From Luteimonas marina (GTDB lineage: Bacteria; Pseudomonadota; Gammaproteobacteria; Xanthomonadales; Xanthomonadaceae), in assembly GCF_007859325.1 (NCBI RefSeq), contig NZ_VOHK01000002.1:124001-188000 (forward strand): a DNA stretch of 64,000 nt. The letters run 5' to 3'. The translations under genes and the position numbers were made by a program. The first letter of the stretch is position 1. The number at the start of each line of letters is the position of its first letter. Under the pieces are notes generated by a model, which was given only the letters and a program-made list of their open reading frames with translations, did no database searches and was not told where the DNA came from. Below, piece by piece: positions 19,096-28,120 of the stretch.

Positions 19096-19980
19096 TCAGC
19101 CCACCGCACCGCGCTTGGCCGCCGGCAGGGCGTTGCGGATCATGGTGTTGAAGCCGCCGGCGAGCAGGCCGAAGCCGGCTTCGGTGGGATGGATCTCGTC
19201 GTACCAGAAGTCCTTGTCCTCGACCGAACCGATGCCCGAGAAATCCGCGTACGAGAACAGGCCCGGATACGCCGCGCGGCTGGGCGCGAGCACCTGGTCG
19301 CGGAAGCCGTCCACCAGCAGGCGCCAGGCGAAGCGCTCGGCCTCGGCCTTGCTGGCGAGCACGGGTTTCATCACCGGCCACAGCCAGGGGCCGACCGTGC
19401 CCATCACCATCGCGGCCAGGCCGAGGTTGCGCACGGTGAGCTCGCCCTCCTTGCCGATGGCGTGGCGCGACAGCGGCGCATAGCCATGGCCGACGACGCG
19501 GAAAGACCCGCCGACCGTCTTCATCGACGACAGCAGCAGGTCGTAGCGCGCCAGCAGCCGTTCGAACACGCCGTGCTCGACCACGGCCTCGAAGGCGTCG
19601 TCGGCGTCCATGCGGCCCTGGCCCGCGAAGACCTTCGCCAGCCGGTCGCCGAGGCAGTCGTTGCCGCCGATGCTCAGGCACAGCAGGTCGAACTCGCGCG
19701 ACGCGAAGCGCTCGGCGTAGTTGCGGCAGGCCGCCGGCGTCAGCATCTCCGCGGCGGTCAGCCCCGGTCCGCCGAGGCGGATCGACATGCCGTCGATGCG
19801 CGCGAAACTGTTCCAGCACAGGTTCTTGTACAGCGGCGTGCTGAACCACGAATCGCCCCAGTAGGCGATCGCCGGGCGCTGCTTCAGGTACTCGCGCCAG
19901 TCGCGGCGCTGTTTCGATCGCGGCATGCCGCTCGCGGCCCTGACCTGGGTCCAGTTGTCGTAGATGCGCTTGAGCGCCAT
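19096..19980 (-). CDS. SGNH/GDSL-type hydrolase
   Basis: 294 residues. Block I IAYWGDSWFSTPLY (Ser44 nucleophile), block III SIGGNDCLG and block V DEIHPTEAGF (Asp/His of the triad) are all present, so the esterase or acylhydrolase site looks complete. No signal peptide is evident. It is divergent from a giant patatin-like membrane protein across 137 bp, which suggests a shared lipid-related role. ATG at 19980 has AGGAGG upstream; the in-frame extension to 20148 runs into the divergent region and is rejected. Confidence 0.85.
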   Translation of the reverse strand: MALKRIYDNWTQVRAASGMPRSKQRRDWREYLKQRPAIAYWGDSWFSTPLYKNLCWNSFARIDGMSIRLGGPGLTAAEMLTPAACRNYAERFASREFDLLCLSIGGNDCLGDRLAKVFAGQGRMDADDAFEAVVEHGVFERLLARYDLLLSSMKTVGGSFRVVGHGYAPLSRHAIGKEGELTVRNLGLAAMVMGTVGPWLWPVMKPVLASKAEAERFAWRLLVDGFRDQVLAPSRAAYPGLFSYADFSGIGSVEDKDFWYDEIHPTEAGFGLLAGGFNTMIRNALPAAKRGAVG

Positions 19981-20117
19981 GGCGGGTGCCTCCTGCAGCG
20001 AGCCTATCGACCCCAACGCGTCCGGATGGCGATGGCGGTCACGTCCGCGAACCGCGCCGTGCCGCGTTTCGACTAGAGTGGTCCGGGGGGGATCTGCCGC
20101 GCACACGGAGAACGAAG

Positions 20118-23100
20118 GTGCGACTGCAGGACATGCTGCCGCCGGCACTGAAGGTGAGATGGGGCCGCGAGGGCGATGCGCCGCCGCCGGACGTCGATTC
20201 GGTCAGGGCCGCGGAACTGAAGGTGATCCTCGGCGACGGGCTGCGCGGCGATCCGGGCGGGGTCGAGGCCTGGGGCCTGGCGCTGTCGGGCGGCGGCATC
20301 CGCAGCGCGACCTTCGGCCTGGGCGTGCTGCAGGCGCTGGCGCGCAGCGGCCTGCTCAAGTGCTTCCACTACCAGTCGACCGTCTCCGGCGGCGGCTACA
20401 TCGGCGGCTTCCTGCAGGGCCTGATCCGCCGGCGCGGCTTCCAGGGCGCCTTCCGCACGCTGGCGCCGCACAACGGCGACACCGACGCCGACGCACGCGA
20501 CGCGCCCGGCACCCAGCCGATCCGCCACCTGCGCGAGTACAGCAACTATCTGAGCCCGCGCAAGTCGCCGTTCTCGGGCGACACCCTGGGCATGGTCGGC
20601 ACCTACGTGCGCAACGTGCTGCTGGTGCAGGTGCAGCTATGCGCGCTGATCCTGGCGGTGAGCCTGTCGCCGCTGCTGCTCTACGCCGGCGCCCATGAGG
20701 TCATGCAGCGCAACCCGACCCTGCTGCTGTCGCTGGCGGGGCTGCTCGGCATGCTCGCGGTGGTGCTGCTGGCCTACGTGAGCACCTATGCCAACCGGCG
20801 TGCGCCGGACGCGGGCGGCGAGATGCCGCCGCCGCCGCGCCGCGTCGCGCTGGCGGCGGTGGCGACGATCGTCGCGCTGACGGTCGCGGCGATGTTCGGC
20901 GCGCTCGGGCTGTCGTCGTTCGAACAGCTGCCGGGTCCGTTCGCCGCGCTGCTGCGCGCACTGCCGGACAGCTGGGCCGATGGCGCCGCCGGGCTCGGCC
21001 TCGTCACCGGCGCGCTCTACCTGCTGGTGTGGCTGGCGTGGCAGGCGCTCGACGTCTGGTATTCGCGCTTCGTCGACGCCGGCGACGCGCCGCCGCCGGC
21101 CCTGCAGCGGCATCCGTGGCGCTTCGCGCTCGCGACGATCGGCGCGGCCGCGTGCGCGGGGCTGACGATCATGGTGCTGCGCGACTGGCTGACGGGCTGG
21201 CGCGCGACGCAGAGCCTGTGGCAGATCCTCGCCTTCGGCCCGCCGCTGGTGGTGGCCGCGCTGGTGCTGACCGCGATCGCGCACCTGGGCCTCGCCGGAC
21301 CCGCGCTGAGCGACCTGCAGCGCGAGATCTGGGCGCGCGTCGGCGGCAAGACCGCGGGCGTGGTGGCGCTGGGCCTGACGCTGTCGCTGGTGCTGACGAT
21401 CCACGGCCCGTGGGTGATGCGCTACGGCGCGGGGCAGGGCGTGCAGGCGCTGTCGGGCGTCGGCTGGGCGGGCATCGTGGCCTGGCTGGCGACCACCGGC
21501 GTCGGCCTGCTGGCCGCGCACGGCAAGCGCGACGGCAAGGGCACGTCGAAGCGGTCGCGGCTGCTGGACCTGGTGGCGCGCATCGCGCCGTGGATCTTCC
21601 TGCTCGGCCTGCTGGTCGCGCTGAGCCTGGCCGGGCACGCGCTGCTCAGGACCCAGGGCGCGACGCTGCAGTCGTGGGTCGAGCAACAGCCGCGCGCAGC
21701 GCTGGTCGAACTCGCGAAGCAGAGCAGCGAGGAAGAGTTCAGGCGGCTCTCGCCCGCATCGGATTCGGTGCCGGAACCCGCAGCGGCCGACGGCGACCAG
21801 GCCCTGGACCCGGCGCAATCGCTGGGCGCCTACCTCGCCACGCTGCACGGCGCGGCGATCACCTATCCGGCCGCGCCGCTGCTGCTGGCGCTGCTGGCGC
21901 TCGCGGTCTGGCTGCTGTTCGGCTGGGCGGTGAACGTCAACGAGTTCAGCCTCAACGCCTTCTACCGCAACCGGCTGGTGCGCTGTTACCTCGGCGCCAG
22001 CAACGACCGCCGCAACCCCGAACCGACCACCAACTTCGACGTGCAGGACGACCTCGTGCTCGCCGACCTGGTCGAGGTCGAACGGCTCGACGGCGCGCGA
22101 CCGCTGTATCCGCTGGTCGGCACCGCGCTGAACCTGGTCGCGGCCAAGCAGCTCGACTGGCAGGACCGCAAGGCCGCCTCGTTCTGCCTGTCGCCGGGCT
22201 GGTGCGGCTACCTGCCGCCGGAGTCGCGTCGCGGCGACGCGCCGATCGGCGACCTGGCCGCGGCCACCGCCGGCACCGCCTGCGCATCGGCGGGTTCGCG
22301 ACACAGCGATTCGATCGCCGGCTCGCTGACGCTCGGCAGCGCGATCTCGATCTCGGGCGCCGCGGTCAATCCCAACATGGGCTATCACAGCTCGCCGGCG
22401 GTGACCTTCCTGCTGACGCTGTTCGACGCGCGCCTGGGCTGGTGGCTGCCCAACCCGAGCCATCCCGAACGGCCGCGCGCCGACAGCTCGCCGTTCTTCG
22501 GCCGCTGGCTGCTGGCCGAGATGCTGGGGCGCACCCACGCCGGCGGCAAGTTCGTGAACCTGTCCGACGGCGGCCACTTCGAGAACCTCGGCCTGTACGA
22601 ACTGGTGCGGCGCCGCTGCCGCTTCATCCTGTGCGTGGATGCGGCCGCCGACGGCGACCGCGCCTTTGCAGACCTCGGCAACGCGGTGCACAAGTGCCGC
22701 GTCGACTTCGGCGCCAACATCGACATCGACGTCGCCGCGCTGGCGCCGCAGGCCAACGGACTGGCCGAGCGCAGCTGCGCGATCGGTCGCATCGCCTACG
22801 CCGACGGCAGCAGCGGCACGCTGCTCTACCTCAAGCCGACCCTGACCGGCGAGGAGCCGGCCGACATCGCCCACTACGCGCGCAGCCACGACTGCTTCCC
22901 GCACGAGCCGACCTCGGACCAGTTCTTCGACGAGGCGCAGTTCGAGAGCTACCGCCGGCTCGGCGAGGACATCGCCCAGCGCGCGCTGGAGCCGGCGCTC
23001 GAACGCATCGACGCCACGCCGGGATCCCCGGGCCACGACCGGCTCGGGCTGTACGACTCCGCGCTCAAGGAAAAGCTGCTGATCGCGCTGCGCCAGCGCT

Positions 23101-24116
23101 GGATCGCGCCGCTGCCGGGCGTGGCCGACCGCTTCGCGCTGCACGGCAAGGCGCTGACGCGGCTGTTCGGCAAGCTGCGCGACACGCCGGCGCTGGCGGT
23201 GCTCGACGCGCAGTTCTATCCGGCGTGGACCGACCTGGTCGCGGACGTGCCGGCGGCGTCGGGCGAAGCGCCGCTGCCGCCGCTGGACCGGCGCACGCGG
23301 CTGCCGCCGCCGGAGGATTTCCGCGCCTGCTTCTACTTCTGCCAGGAGCTGATCCGGATGATGGAGGCGGTCTACCACGACCTCGGCCTCGAACACGCCT
23401 GGGACCATCCCGACAACCGCGGCTGGGTCAACGCGTTCCGGCACTGGAGCTGGGCGCCGATGTTCCGCATCGCGTGGATCCTCGGCGCGCCGACCTTCGG
23501 CGCGCGCTTCGTCGCGTTCTGCCAGCAGCGCCTGGACCTGCCGCGACTCGACAACGACCCCGAGGACCGGCAGCGCGCGCTGCGCGTGGAGTCGCGACCG
23601 GTGCCCGACGGCATGGACTGGTCGCGGCACTGCGACCAGCTGATGGCCGAGGGCGTGATCAACCACGTCGAGCATTCGATCCTGCTGTCGGATCCGATGC
23701 GCAAGGGCGGCGCCGCGCCGACGCGGCTGTTCGTGCTGCGCCTGAAGTGGTCGGCGGTGCTCGCGCGCAGCGGGACCGACGTGCCCGACACCACGCTCGG
23801 CGTCGCCGCGCTGGCCGGCGGCACGCTGCGCCTGCTGCGCATCCAGGACCACGTGCGCCGACTGGGGCTGGCGACGGAGTTCATGCGCCTGCTGATCAAC
23901 CGCCAGGTGGTCGAGGCGGTCGACGTGCGCGGCGGCTACTACGGCCTCGGCGGCGTCTGCCGCAACCGTCGCGCGCAGCAGGTGCAGGCCTGGCTGGAGG
24001 ACGCGCTCGGGCTCGCGCACAAGCGCCAGCAGGCGCGCAACGCCGCCGCCCGCGCCAAGCGCGAGGCGCGGCGGGCGCGCAGGCAGGCGTTGCCGCCGGG
24101 GGATGCCGTGCAGTGA
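20118..24116 (+). CDS. Large patatin-like phospholipase with central membrane domain
   Basis: 1,332 residues from a GTG with GGAG upstream. The oxyanion loop GGGIRS (58-63) and a nucleophile motif TVSGGGYIGG (Ser90) mark a patatin/cPLA2-like alpha/beta hydrolase. The partner Asp of the Ser-Asp dyad is likely Asp817 in DGGHFENLGLYEL. Between ~165 and ~625 lie about ten hydrophobic helices that split the catalytic halves. The C-terminal ~450 residues are soluble and Arg-rich at the end. It probably hydrolyses membrane lipids at the cytoplasmic membrane. Substrate unknown. A -10-like TAGAGT is at 20074-20079. Confidence 0.85.
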   Translation: MRLQDMLPPALKVRWGREGDAPPPDVDSVRAAELKVILGDGLRGDPGGVEAWGLALSGGGIRSATFGLGVLQALARSGLLKCFHYQSTVSGGGYIGGFLQGLIRRRGFQGAFRTLAPHNGDTDADARDAPGTQPIRHLREYSNYLSPRKSPFSGDTLGMVGTYVRNVLLVQVQLCALILAVSLSPLLLYAGAHEVMQRNPTLLLSLAGLLGMLAVVLLAYVSTYANRRAPDAGGEMPPPPRRVALAAVATIVALTVAAMFGALGLSSFEQLPGPFAALLRALPDSWADGAAGLGLVTGALYLLVWLAWQALDVWYSRFVDAGDAPPPALQRHPWRFALATIGAAACAGLTIMVLRDWLTGWRATQSLWQILAFGPPLVVAALVLTAIAHLGLAGPALSDLQREIWARVGGKTAGVVALGLTLSLVLTIHGPWVMRYGAGQGVQALSGVGWAGIVAWLATTGVGLLAAHGKRDGKGTSKRSRLLDLVARIAPWIFLLGLLVALSLAGHALLRTQGATLQSWVEQQPRAALVELAKQSSEEEFRRLSPASDSVPEPAAADGDQALDPAQSLGAYLATLHGAAITYPAAPLLLALLALAVWLLFGWAVNVNEFSLNAFYRNRLVRCYLGASNDRRNPEPTTNFDVQDDLVLADLVEVERLDGARPLYPLVGTALNLVAAKQLDWQDRKAASFCLSPGWCGYLPPESRRGDAPIGDLAAATAGTACASAGSRHSDSIAGSLTLGSAISISGAAVNPNMGYHSSPAVTFLLTLFDARLGWWLPNPSHPERPRADSSPFFGRWLLAEMLGRTHAGGKFVNLSDGGHFENLGLYELVRRRCRFILCVDAAADGDRAFADLGNAVHKCRVDFGANIDIDVAALAPQANGLAERSCAIGRIAYADGSSGTLLYLKPTLTGEEPADIAHYARSHDCFPHEPTSDQFFDEAQFESYRRLGEDIAQRALEPALERIDATPGSPGHDRLGLYDSALKEKLLIALRQRWIAPLPGVADRFALHGKALTRLFGKLRDTPALAVLDAQFYPAWTDLVADVPAASGEAPLPPLDRRTRLPPPEDFRACFYFCQELIRMMEAVYHDLGLEHAWDHPDNRGWVNAFRHWSWAPMFRIAWILGAPTFGARFVAFCQQRLDLPRLDNDPEDRQRALRVESRPVPDGMDWSRHCDQLMAEGVINHVEHSILLSDPMRKGGAAPTRLFVLRLKWSAVLARSGTDVPDTTLGVAALAGGTLRLLRIQDHVRRLGLATEFMRLLINRQVVEAVDVRGGYYGLGGVCRNRRAQQVQAWLEDALGLAHKRQQARNAAARAKREARRARRQALPPGDAVQ

Positions 24117-24163
24117 GGGAGTGGCTGTCGGGATGGTTGCCGGTCCGAGGGTGCCGGCAAGCA

Positions 24164-24206
24164 CTGTCATGTCGACCCCGGATCAAGTCCGGGGTCGACA
24201 TGACAG
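24164..24206. repeat. Inverted repeat with 5-bp loop
   Basis: Arms 24164-24182 and 24188-24206 are perfect 19-bp reverse complements (CTGTCATGTCGACCCCGGA) with loop TCAAG. A lone arm of the same sequence type recurs at 26045-26070. It follows the patatin-like gene and could end its transcript. Confidence 0.85.
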
Positions 24207-24336
24207 AAGTCCTGGGGACGTCCTTGCGCAAAGGCAGGACCGCGCCGGGGCTTGACCGGCACGACGACCGGCACGGTCGCGCGCTGCGGGCCGCAGGCTA
24301 GAGTGACCGCCACCACCCGCCCCGGAGACGCCCCCG

Positions 24337-26013
24337 ATGCGCCTGTCCGCAACGCTCGCCCTGCTGTTGCTCTCGCCGTTCGTGCCCGATGCCGCGGCGG
24401 CGCCGTCGAAGACGGAAGTCGCCGCCTTCGCCAAGCGCGCCGTCGAAGGCAACTGCGTCGCCGACGCGCCGGGCATGGCCGTGCTGCTCGCGCGCGGCGA
24501 CGAGGTGCTGTACCGCGGCGCCTGCGGCCGCGCCAGCCTCGAACTCGACGTGCCGCTGTCGCCGGACCACGTGTTCCGCATCGGATCGGTGACCAAGCAG
24601 TTCGCCGCCGCCGCCGCGCTGAAGCTGGCCGAGGACGGCCGGCTGTCGCTGGACGATCCGCTGTCGAAGTTCGTGCCCGGCTATCCCGGCGGCGACAAGG
24701 TCACGGTGCGGATGCTGCTCAACCACACCTCGGGCATCCGCAGCTACACCGACATCGGAGAGATCATGTCGGGGACGGGGATCATGAAGGACCTGTCCAC
24801 CGCGCAGCTGATCGATTCGTTCAAGGACCAGAAGCCGGACTTCGCACCCGGCGAGGGCTGGCACTACAACAACTCGGGCTACGTGCTGCTTGGCGCGGTG
24901 ATCGAGGCGGCCAGCGGCAAGTCGTGGCATGCCTATCTCGATGAAGCCCTCTTCAAGCCGCTGGGCATGGCGCATACCGGCTACGGCAACGCGGCCGAGG
25001 CGGTGATTCCCGGACACGCGGCCGGCTACACCCGCAGCGGCGACCGCTGGGCGCAGGCGAGATACCTGAGCATGACCCAGCCGCACGCGGCCGGCGCGCT
25101 GGTCTCGACCGTCGACGACCTGCTGAAGTGGAACCGCGCGCTGCACGAGGGCAAGGTGCTGCGCGAGGCCAGCCATCGCGCGATGGTGACGCCGGTCGGC
25201 AAGGCGGCGGAGCACGACTACGGCTTCGGCATCACCGCCGGCACCCTGCGCGGGCAGCCGGTGCGGCAGCACGGCGGCGGCATCTTCGGCTTCAGCGCCT
25301 ACCTGCTCTACCTGCCGGACGAGGAGGTGAGCGTGGCCGTGCTCTACAACGCCGACAGTGGGCGTCCGGGCATGCTCGGCACCGGCCGCATCGCCAACGT
25401 GCTGGCGGCGCAGGCGATCGGCCGGCCGTACCCGGACAAGGGCAAGGCGATCGAGGTCGACGAGGCGACGCTGAAGCAGTACGAGGGCGTGTACCGCATC
25501 GACGCGGACGCCGTGCGCGTGCTGCGCGTCGCCGGCGGCAGGCTGACCTCGCAGCGTAGCGGCGGGGCGGTCCAGGCGCTGATCCCGGTGGCGAAGGATG
25601 TCTTCCTGTTCGACGAGGGCTTCTCCCGGATCGTGTTCGAGCGCGACGGCGACGGCAAGATCGCGGCGATGCGCTTCTTCCCCGAGGACGAAGGCGAGGG
25701 CGAGGTGGTGCCGCGCACGGACGAAGCGATGCCGCCCGCGCGCGCGGAGGTGACCCTGCCGCGCGAAGCGCTGGAGCGCCTGGTCGGCGCGTATGTCCAC
25801 CAGGGCATGACGCTGACCGTGTCGCTGGACGGGGAGGGGCCGAAGGCGCAGCTTGCCGGCCAGCCGGCGTTCGCGATCTTCGCCGAGTCGCCGTCGAGGT
25901 TCTTCTTCAAGGTGGTCGAGGCCACGCTGGAATTCGCGCCCGCGGACGGCGTGCCGGCGACGGTGACCCTGCGCCAGGGCGGTGCGGTGATGGTGTTCGA
26001 ACGCAGGGATTGA
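24337..26013 (+). CDS. Serine hydrolase of the beta-lactamase/class C penicillin-binding family
   Basis: 558 residues with an N-terminal signal peptide (MRLSATLALLLLSPFVPDAA). The active-site SxxK is Ser84-Val-Thr-Lys87 in RIGSVTKQF; the second motif YxN is Tyr177-Asn-Asn179 in WHYNNSGY; the third appears as QHGGG in place of KTG. A C-terminal ~190-residue beta-rich extension follows, as in EstB/PBP4*-like proteins. Likely a periplasmic esterase or D-aminopeptidase-type enzyme rather than a resistance beta-lactamase. -10-like TAGAGT at 24299-24304. Confidence 0.88.
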   Translation: MRLSATLALLLLSPFVPDAAAAPSKTEVAAFAKRAVEGNCVADAPGMAVLLARGDEVLYRGACGRASLELDVPLSPDHVFRIGSVTKQFAAAAALKLAEDGRLSLDDPLSKFVPGYPGGDKVTVRMLLNHTSGIRSYTDIGEIMSGTGIMKDLSTAQLIDSFKDQKPDFAPGEGWHYNNSGYVLLGAVIEAASGKSWHAYLDEALFKPLGMAHTGYGNAAEAVIPGHAAGYTRSGDRWAQARYLSMTQPHAAGALVSTVDDLLKWNRALHEGKVLREASHRAMVTPVGKAAEHDYGFGITAGTLRGQPVRQHGGGIFGFSAYLLYLPDEEVSVAVLYNADSGRPGMLGTGRIANVLAAQAIGRPYPDKGKAIEVDEATLKQYEGVYRIDADAVRVLRVAGGRLTSQRSGGAVQALIPVAKDVFLFDEGFSRIVFERDGDGKIAAMRFFPEDEGEGEVVPRTDEAMPPARAEVTLPREALERLVGAYVHQGMTLTVSLDGEGPKAQLAGQPAFAIFAESPSRFFFKVVEATLEFAPADGVPATVTLRQGGAVMVFERRD

Positions 26014-26044
26014 AGCGGCGCATCGCTGGCCCCCACCCCTGGCC

Positions 26045-26070
26045 GATCAAGCCCGGGGTCGACATGACAG
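26045..26070. repeat. Lone arm of the GTCGACATGACAG repeat
   Basis: Matches the right arm of the 24164-24206 element (CCGGGGTCGACATGACAG) but has no partner, so it looks like a truncated copy. Confidence 0.6.
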
Positions 26071-26200
26071 ATGTCCGGTTGCACGCGGCTTTTCCATCCG
26101 CCTGCGGCGCTGGCCGGTTTGCACGCGCCCCGGCGTGGGTATAAAAAGGCGTGAGGCAGCGCGTCGCCCGGCGGGTCCGGCGGCGCACAAGGGGGGCCGG

Positions 26201-28054
26201 ATGTCACCCAGCGGACAGGCGAGTGCACGGATCGATCGCGGCGCGTGGGCAAGGCGGCACAACCACGCGCTGGTGTCGCTGGCCAGGCGCGTCTGGCAGG
26301 ACGACTGCACGCTCGAGAACGCATTCGCCCTGATCTGCGAAACGGCGGCGGAAACCCTCGAGATCGAGCGCGTCAACATCTGGCAGCACGATCCCGGCGC
26401 CGGGCTGCTGCAGTGCCTGCACCACTACGAGCGCAGCAGCGGCCGGCATGTCCTGCCGGAGGAGGATGCGACCCTGCGCGTGGGCGGCGAGTACGGCGCC
26501 GCCCTCGACAAGGTCCGCGTCATCAACCTGACCGCGGTCGAGCGCGACGGCGACGACACCGGGCTCGGCGACTACCTGCGCCGCCACGGCATCAGCTCGC
26601 TGCTCGACGCGCCGGTGCGCTCGGCCGGTGAGCTGCTCGGCGTGATCTGCCACGAACACGTCGGCCCGCCGCGGATCTGGACGCCCGAGGACCAGGCCTT
26701 CGCCGGCAGCATCGGCGACTACGTGGCGATGGCCTACGAGATCGACCGCCGCCGCCGGCTCGAGGGCCGCGTGCGCTACCTCGAACTGCACGACCCGCAC
26801 ACCAACCTGCCCAACCGCGACCACCTGCTGGAAGTGGTGCATTCGGCGCTGCGGCCGATGCACGGCGGCGACAACGGCCTGGTCGCGATCCACCTCAACC
26901 TCGACGCCTCGCCGCACGACGGCGACGCCGGCCACGAGCTGCTGGTCGAGGCCGCCACCAGGCTGCGCCGGGTGCTCGACGGCGCGGCGACGCTGGCGCG
27001 CGTGCGCGGCAACGCCTTCGCCGTGCTGCCGCACCGGCACCTGCACGAGACCGAGGCGCTGAACCTCGCCGAGCGCTGCATCGACATCGTGCAGTCGCAC
27101 CTGGACCAGTCCGGCACGGCCACCATCGTCACCGGCGGCATCGCGTTCTCGCGCGATCTTGCCGCGCCGTCCGCCGACAACCTGCTGCGCAATGCCGAGA
27201 CCGCCAGCCAGGAGGCGCGCAACGGGCGCCACGGCCGCTGCGAGATCTTCGACGCCGAACACCACCGCGGACTGGTCACGCGCCTGCGCCTGGAGCGCAC
27301 GCTGCGCGAGGCCTTCGAGGCCGGCCAGATGCAGGTGCATTTCCAGCCCGAGGTCGAGCTGGCCAGCGGCCGCTGGGTCGCGGCCGAGGCGCTGCTGCGC
27401 TGGATCGACGGCGAGGGCAGGTGCCGCGCGGCGCAGGAGTTCGTCGACATCATCGAGGCCAGCGGCCTGATCGTGCCGATCGGCCGCTGGATGCTGCACG
27501 AGGCCTGCCGCCTCGCCCGGCGCTGGCCGGTGGGCAAGGGCATCGGCCCGAAGCTGCGGGTGAACCTGTCCGCGCGCCAGTTCGAGCAGGCCAGCCTGGT
27601 GGCCGACGTCACCGATGCGCTGGCCGAGAGCGGCCTGCAGCCGGGGCGGCTGTGCCTGGAACTGACCGAGAGCGCGCTGCTGCCCGACGTCGCCGTCGCC
27701 GCGCAGACGCTCACGCGGTTGCGCGAGCTCGGCATCTCGGTGGCGCTCGACGACTTCGGCACCGGCTATTCGTCGCTGGCCTACCTCAAGCGCCTGCCGA
27801 TCGACGTGCTCAAGCTCGACAGGAGTTTCATCGCCGGGCTGCCGGACGATCCCTACGACCTGGCGATCGTGCAGGCGATCGCCGGCCTGGCGCGCAAGAC
27901 CGGCCTGGGCATCGTCGCCGAAGGCGTGGAAACGCAGGCGCAGGCGCAGGCGCTGCGCGAATGCGGCGTCGAGCGCGGGCAGGGGTACCTGTTCTCGGAG
28001 CCGGTCCACAATGAGGCGCTGATGCGCGGGTTTGCCGCGGGCGGATCGGGGTAG
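26201..28054 (+). CDS. GAF-GGDEF-EAL protein, probable cyclic-di-GMP phosphodiesterase
   Basis: 617 residues. A GAF sensor domain (~30-185) precedes a diguanylate-cyclase-fold domain whose signature is degenerate, reading RVRGNAF instead of GGDEF, so it is unlikely to make c-di-GMP. The EAL domain (~365-610) keeps AEALLRW, NLSARQF, ELTES, DDFGTGYSSL, LKLDRSFI and EGVET, the metal and catalytic residues expected of an active phosphodiesterase. No membrane helices, so a cytoplasmic sensor. ATG at 26201 has a G-rich Shine-Dalgarno. Confidence 0.92.
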   Translation: MSPSGQASARIDRGAWARRHNHALVSLARRVWQDDCTLENAFALICETAAETLEIERVNIWQHDPGAGLLQCLHHYERSSGRHVLPEEDATLRVGGEYGAALDKVRVINLTAVERDGDDTGLGDYLRRHGISSLLDAPVRSAGELLGVICHEHVGPPRIWTPEDQAFAGSIGDYVAMAYEIDRRRRLEGRVRYLELHDPHTNLPNRDHLLEVVHSALRPMHGGDNGLVAIHLNLDASPHDGDAGHELLVEAATRLRRVLDGAATLARVRGNAFAVLPHRHLHETEALNLAERCIDIVQSHLDQSGTATIVTGGIAFSRDLAAPSADNLLRNAETASQEARNGRHGRCEIFDAEHHRGLVTRLRLERTLREAFEAGQMQVHFQPEVELASGRWVAAEALLRWIDGEGRCRAAQEFVDIIEASGLIVPIGRWMLHEACRLARRWPVGKGIGPKLRVNLSARQFEQASLVADVTDALAESGLQPGRLCLELTESALLPDVAVAAQTLTRLRELGISVALDDFGTGYSSLAYLKRLPIDVLKLDRSFIAGLPDDPYDLAIVQAIAGLARKTGLGIVAEGVETQAQAQALRECGVERGQGYLFSEPVHNEALMRGFAAGGSG

Positions 28055-28068
28055 GGCGCTTCGGACTA

Positions 28069-28096
28069 GGGTGGGGGCCAACGCGCCAGCCCACCC
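28069..28096. terminator. Possible bidirectional terminator hairpin
   Basis: Stem GGGTGGG (28069-28075)/CCCACCC (28090-28096) with a 14-base loop sits between the convergent phosphodiesterase and S9 peptidase genes. There is no U tract, so it is a weak call. Confidence 0.35.
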
Positions 28097-28120
28097 CCGA
28101 AGGCAAGACGCCTTCCGCGC

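Noticed and set aside
20637..24170. 1,177-aa minus-strand ORF opposite the patatin-like gene
   Set aside because: Low-complexity Arg/Gln/Ala/His composition typical of an antisense shadow in GC-rich DNA; the plus strand has clear catalytic motifs.
24337..26013. Calling the serine hydrolase an antibiotic-resistance beta-lactamase
   Set aside because: Third motif is HGG rather than KTG and a long C-terminal domain is present, as in esterases and DD-peptidases of this superfamily.
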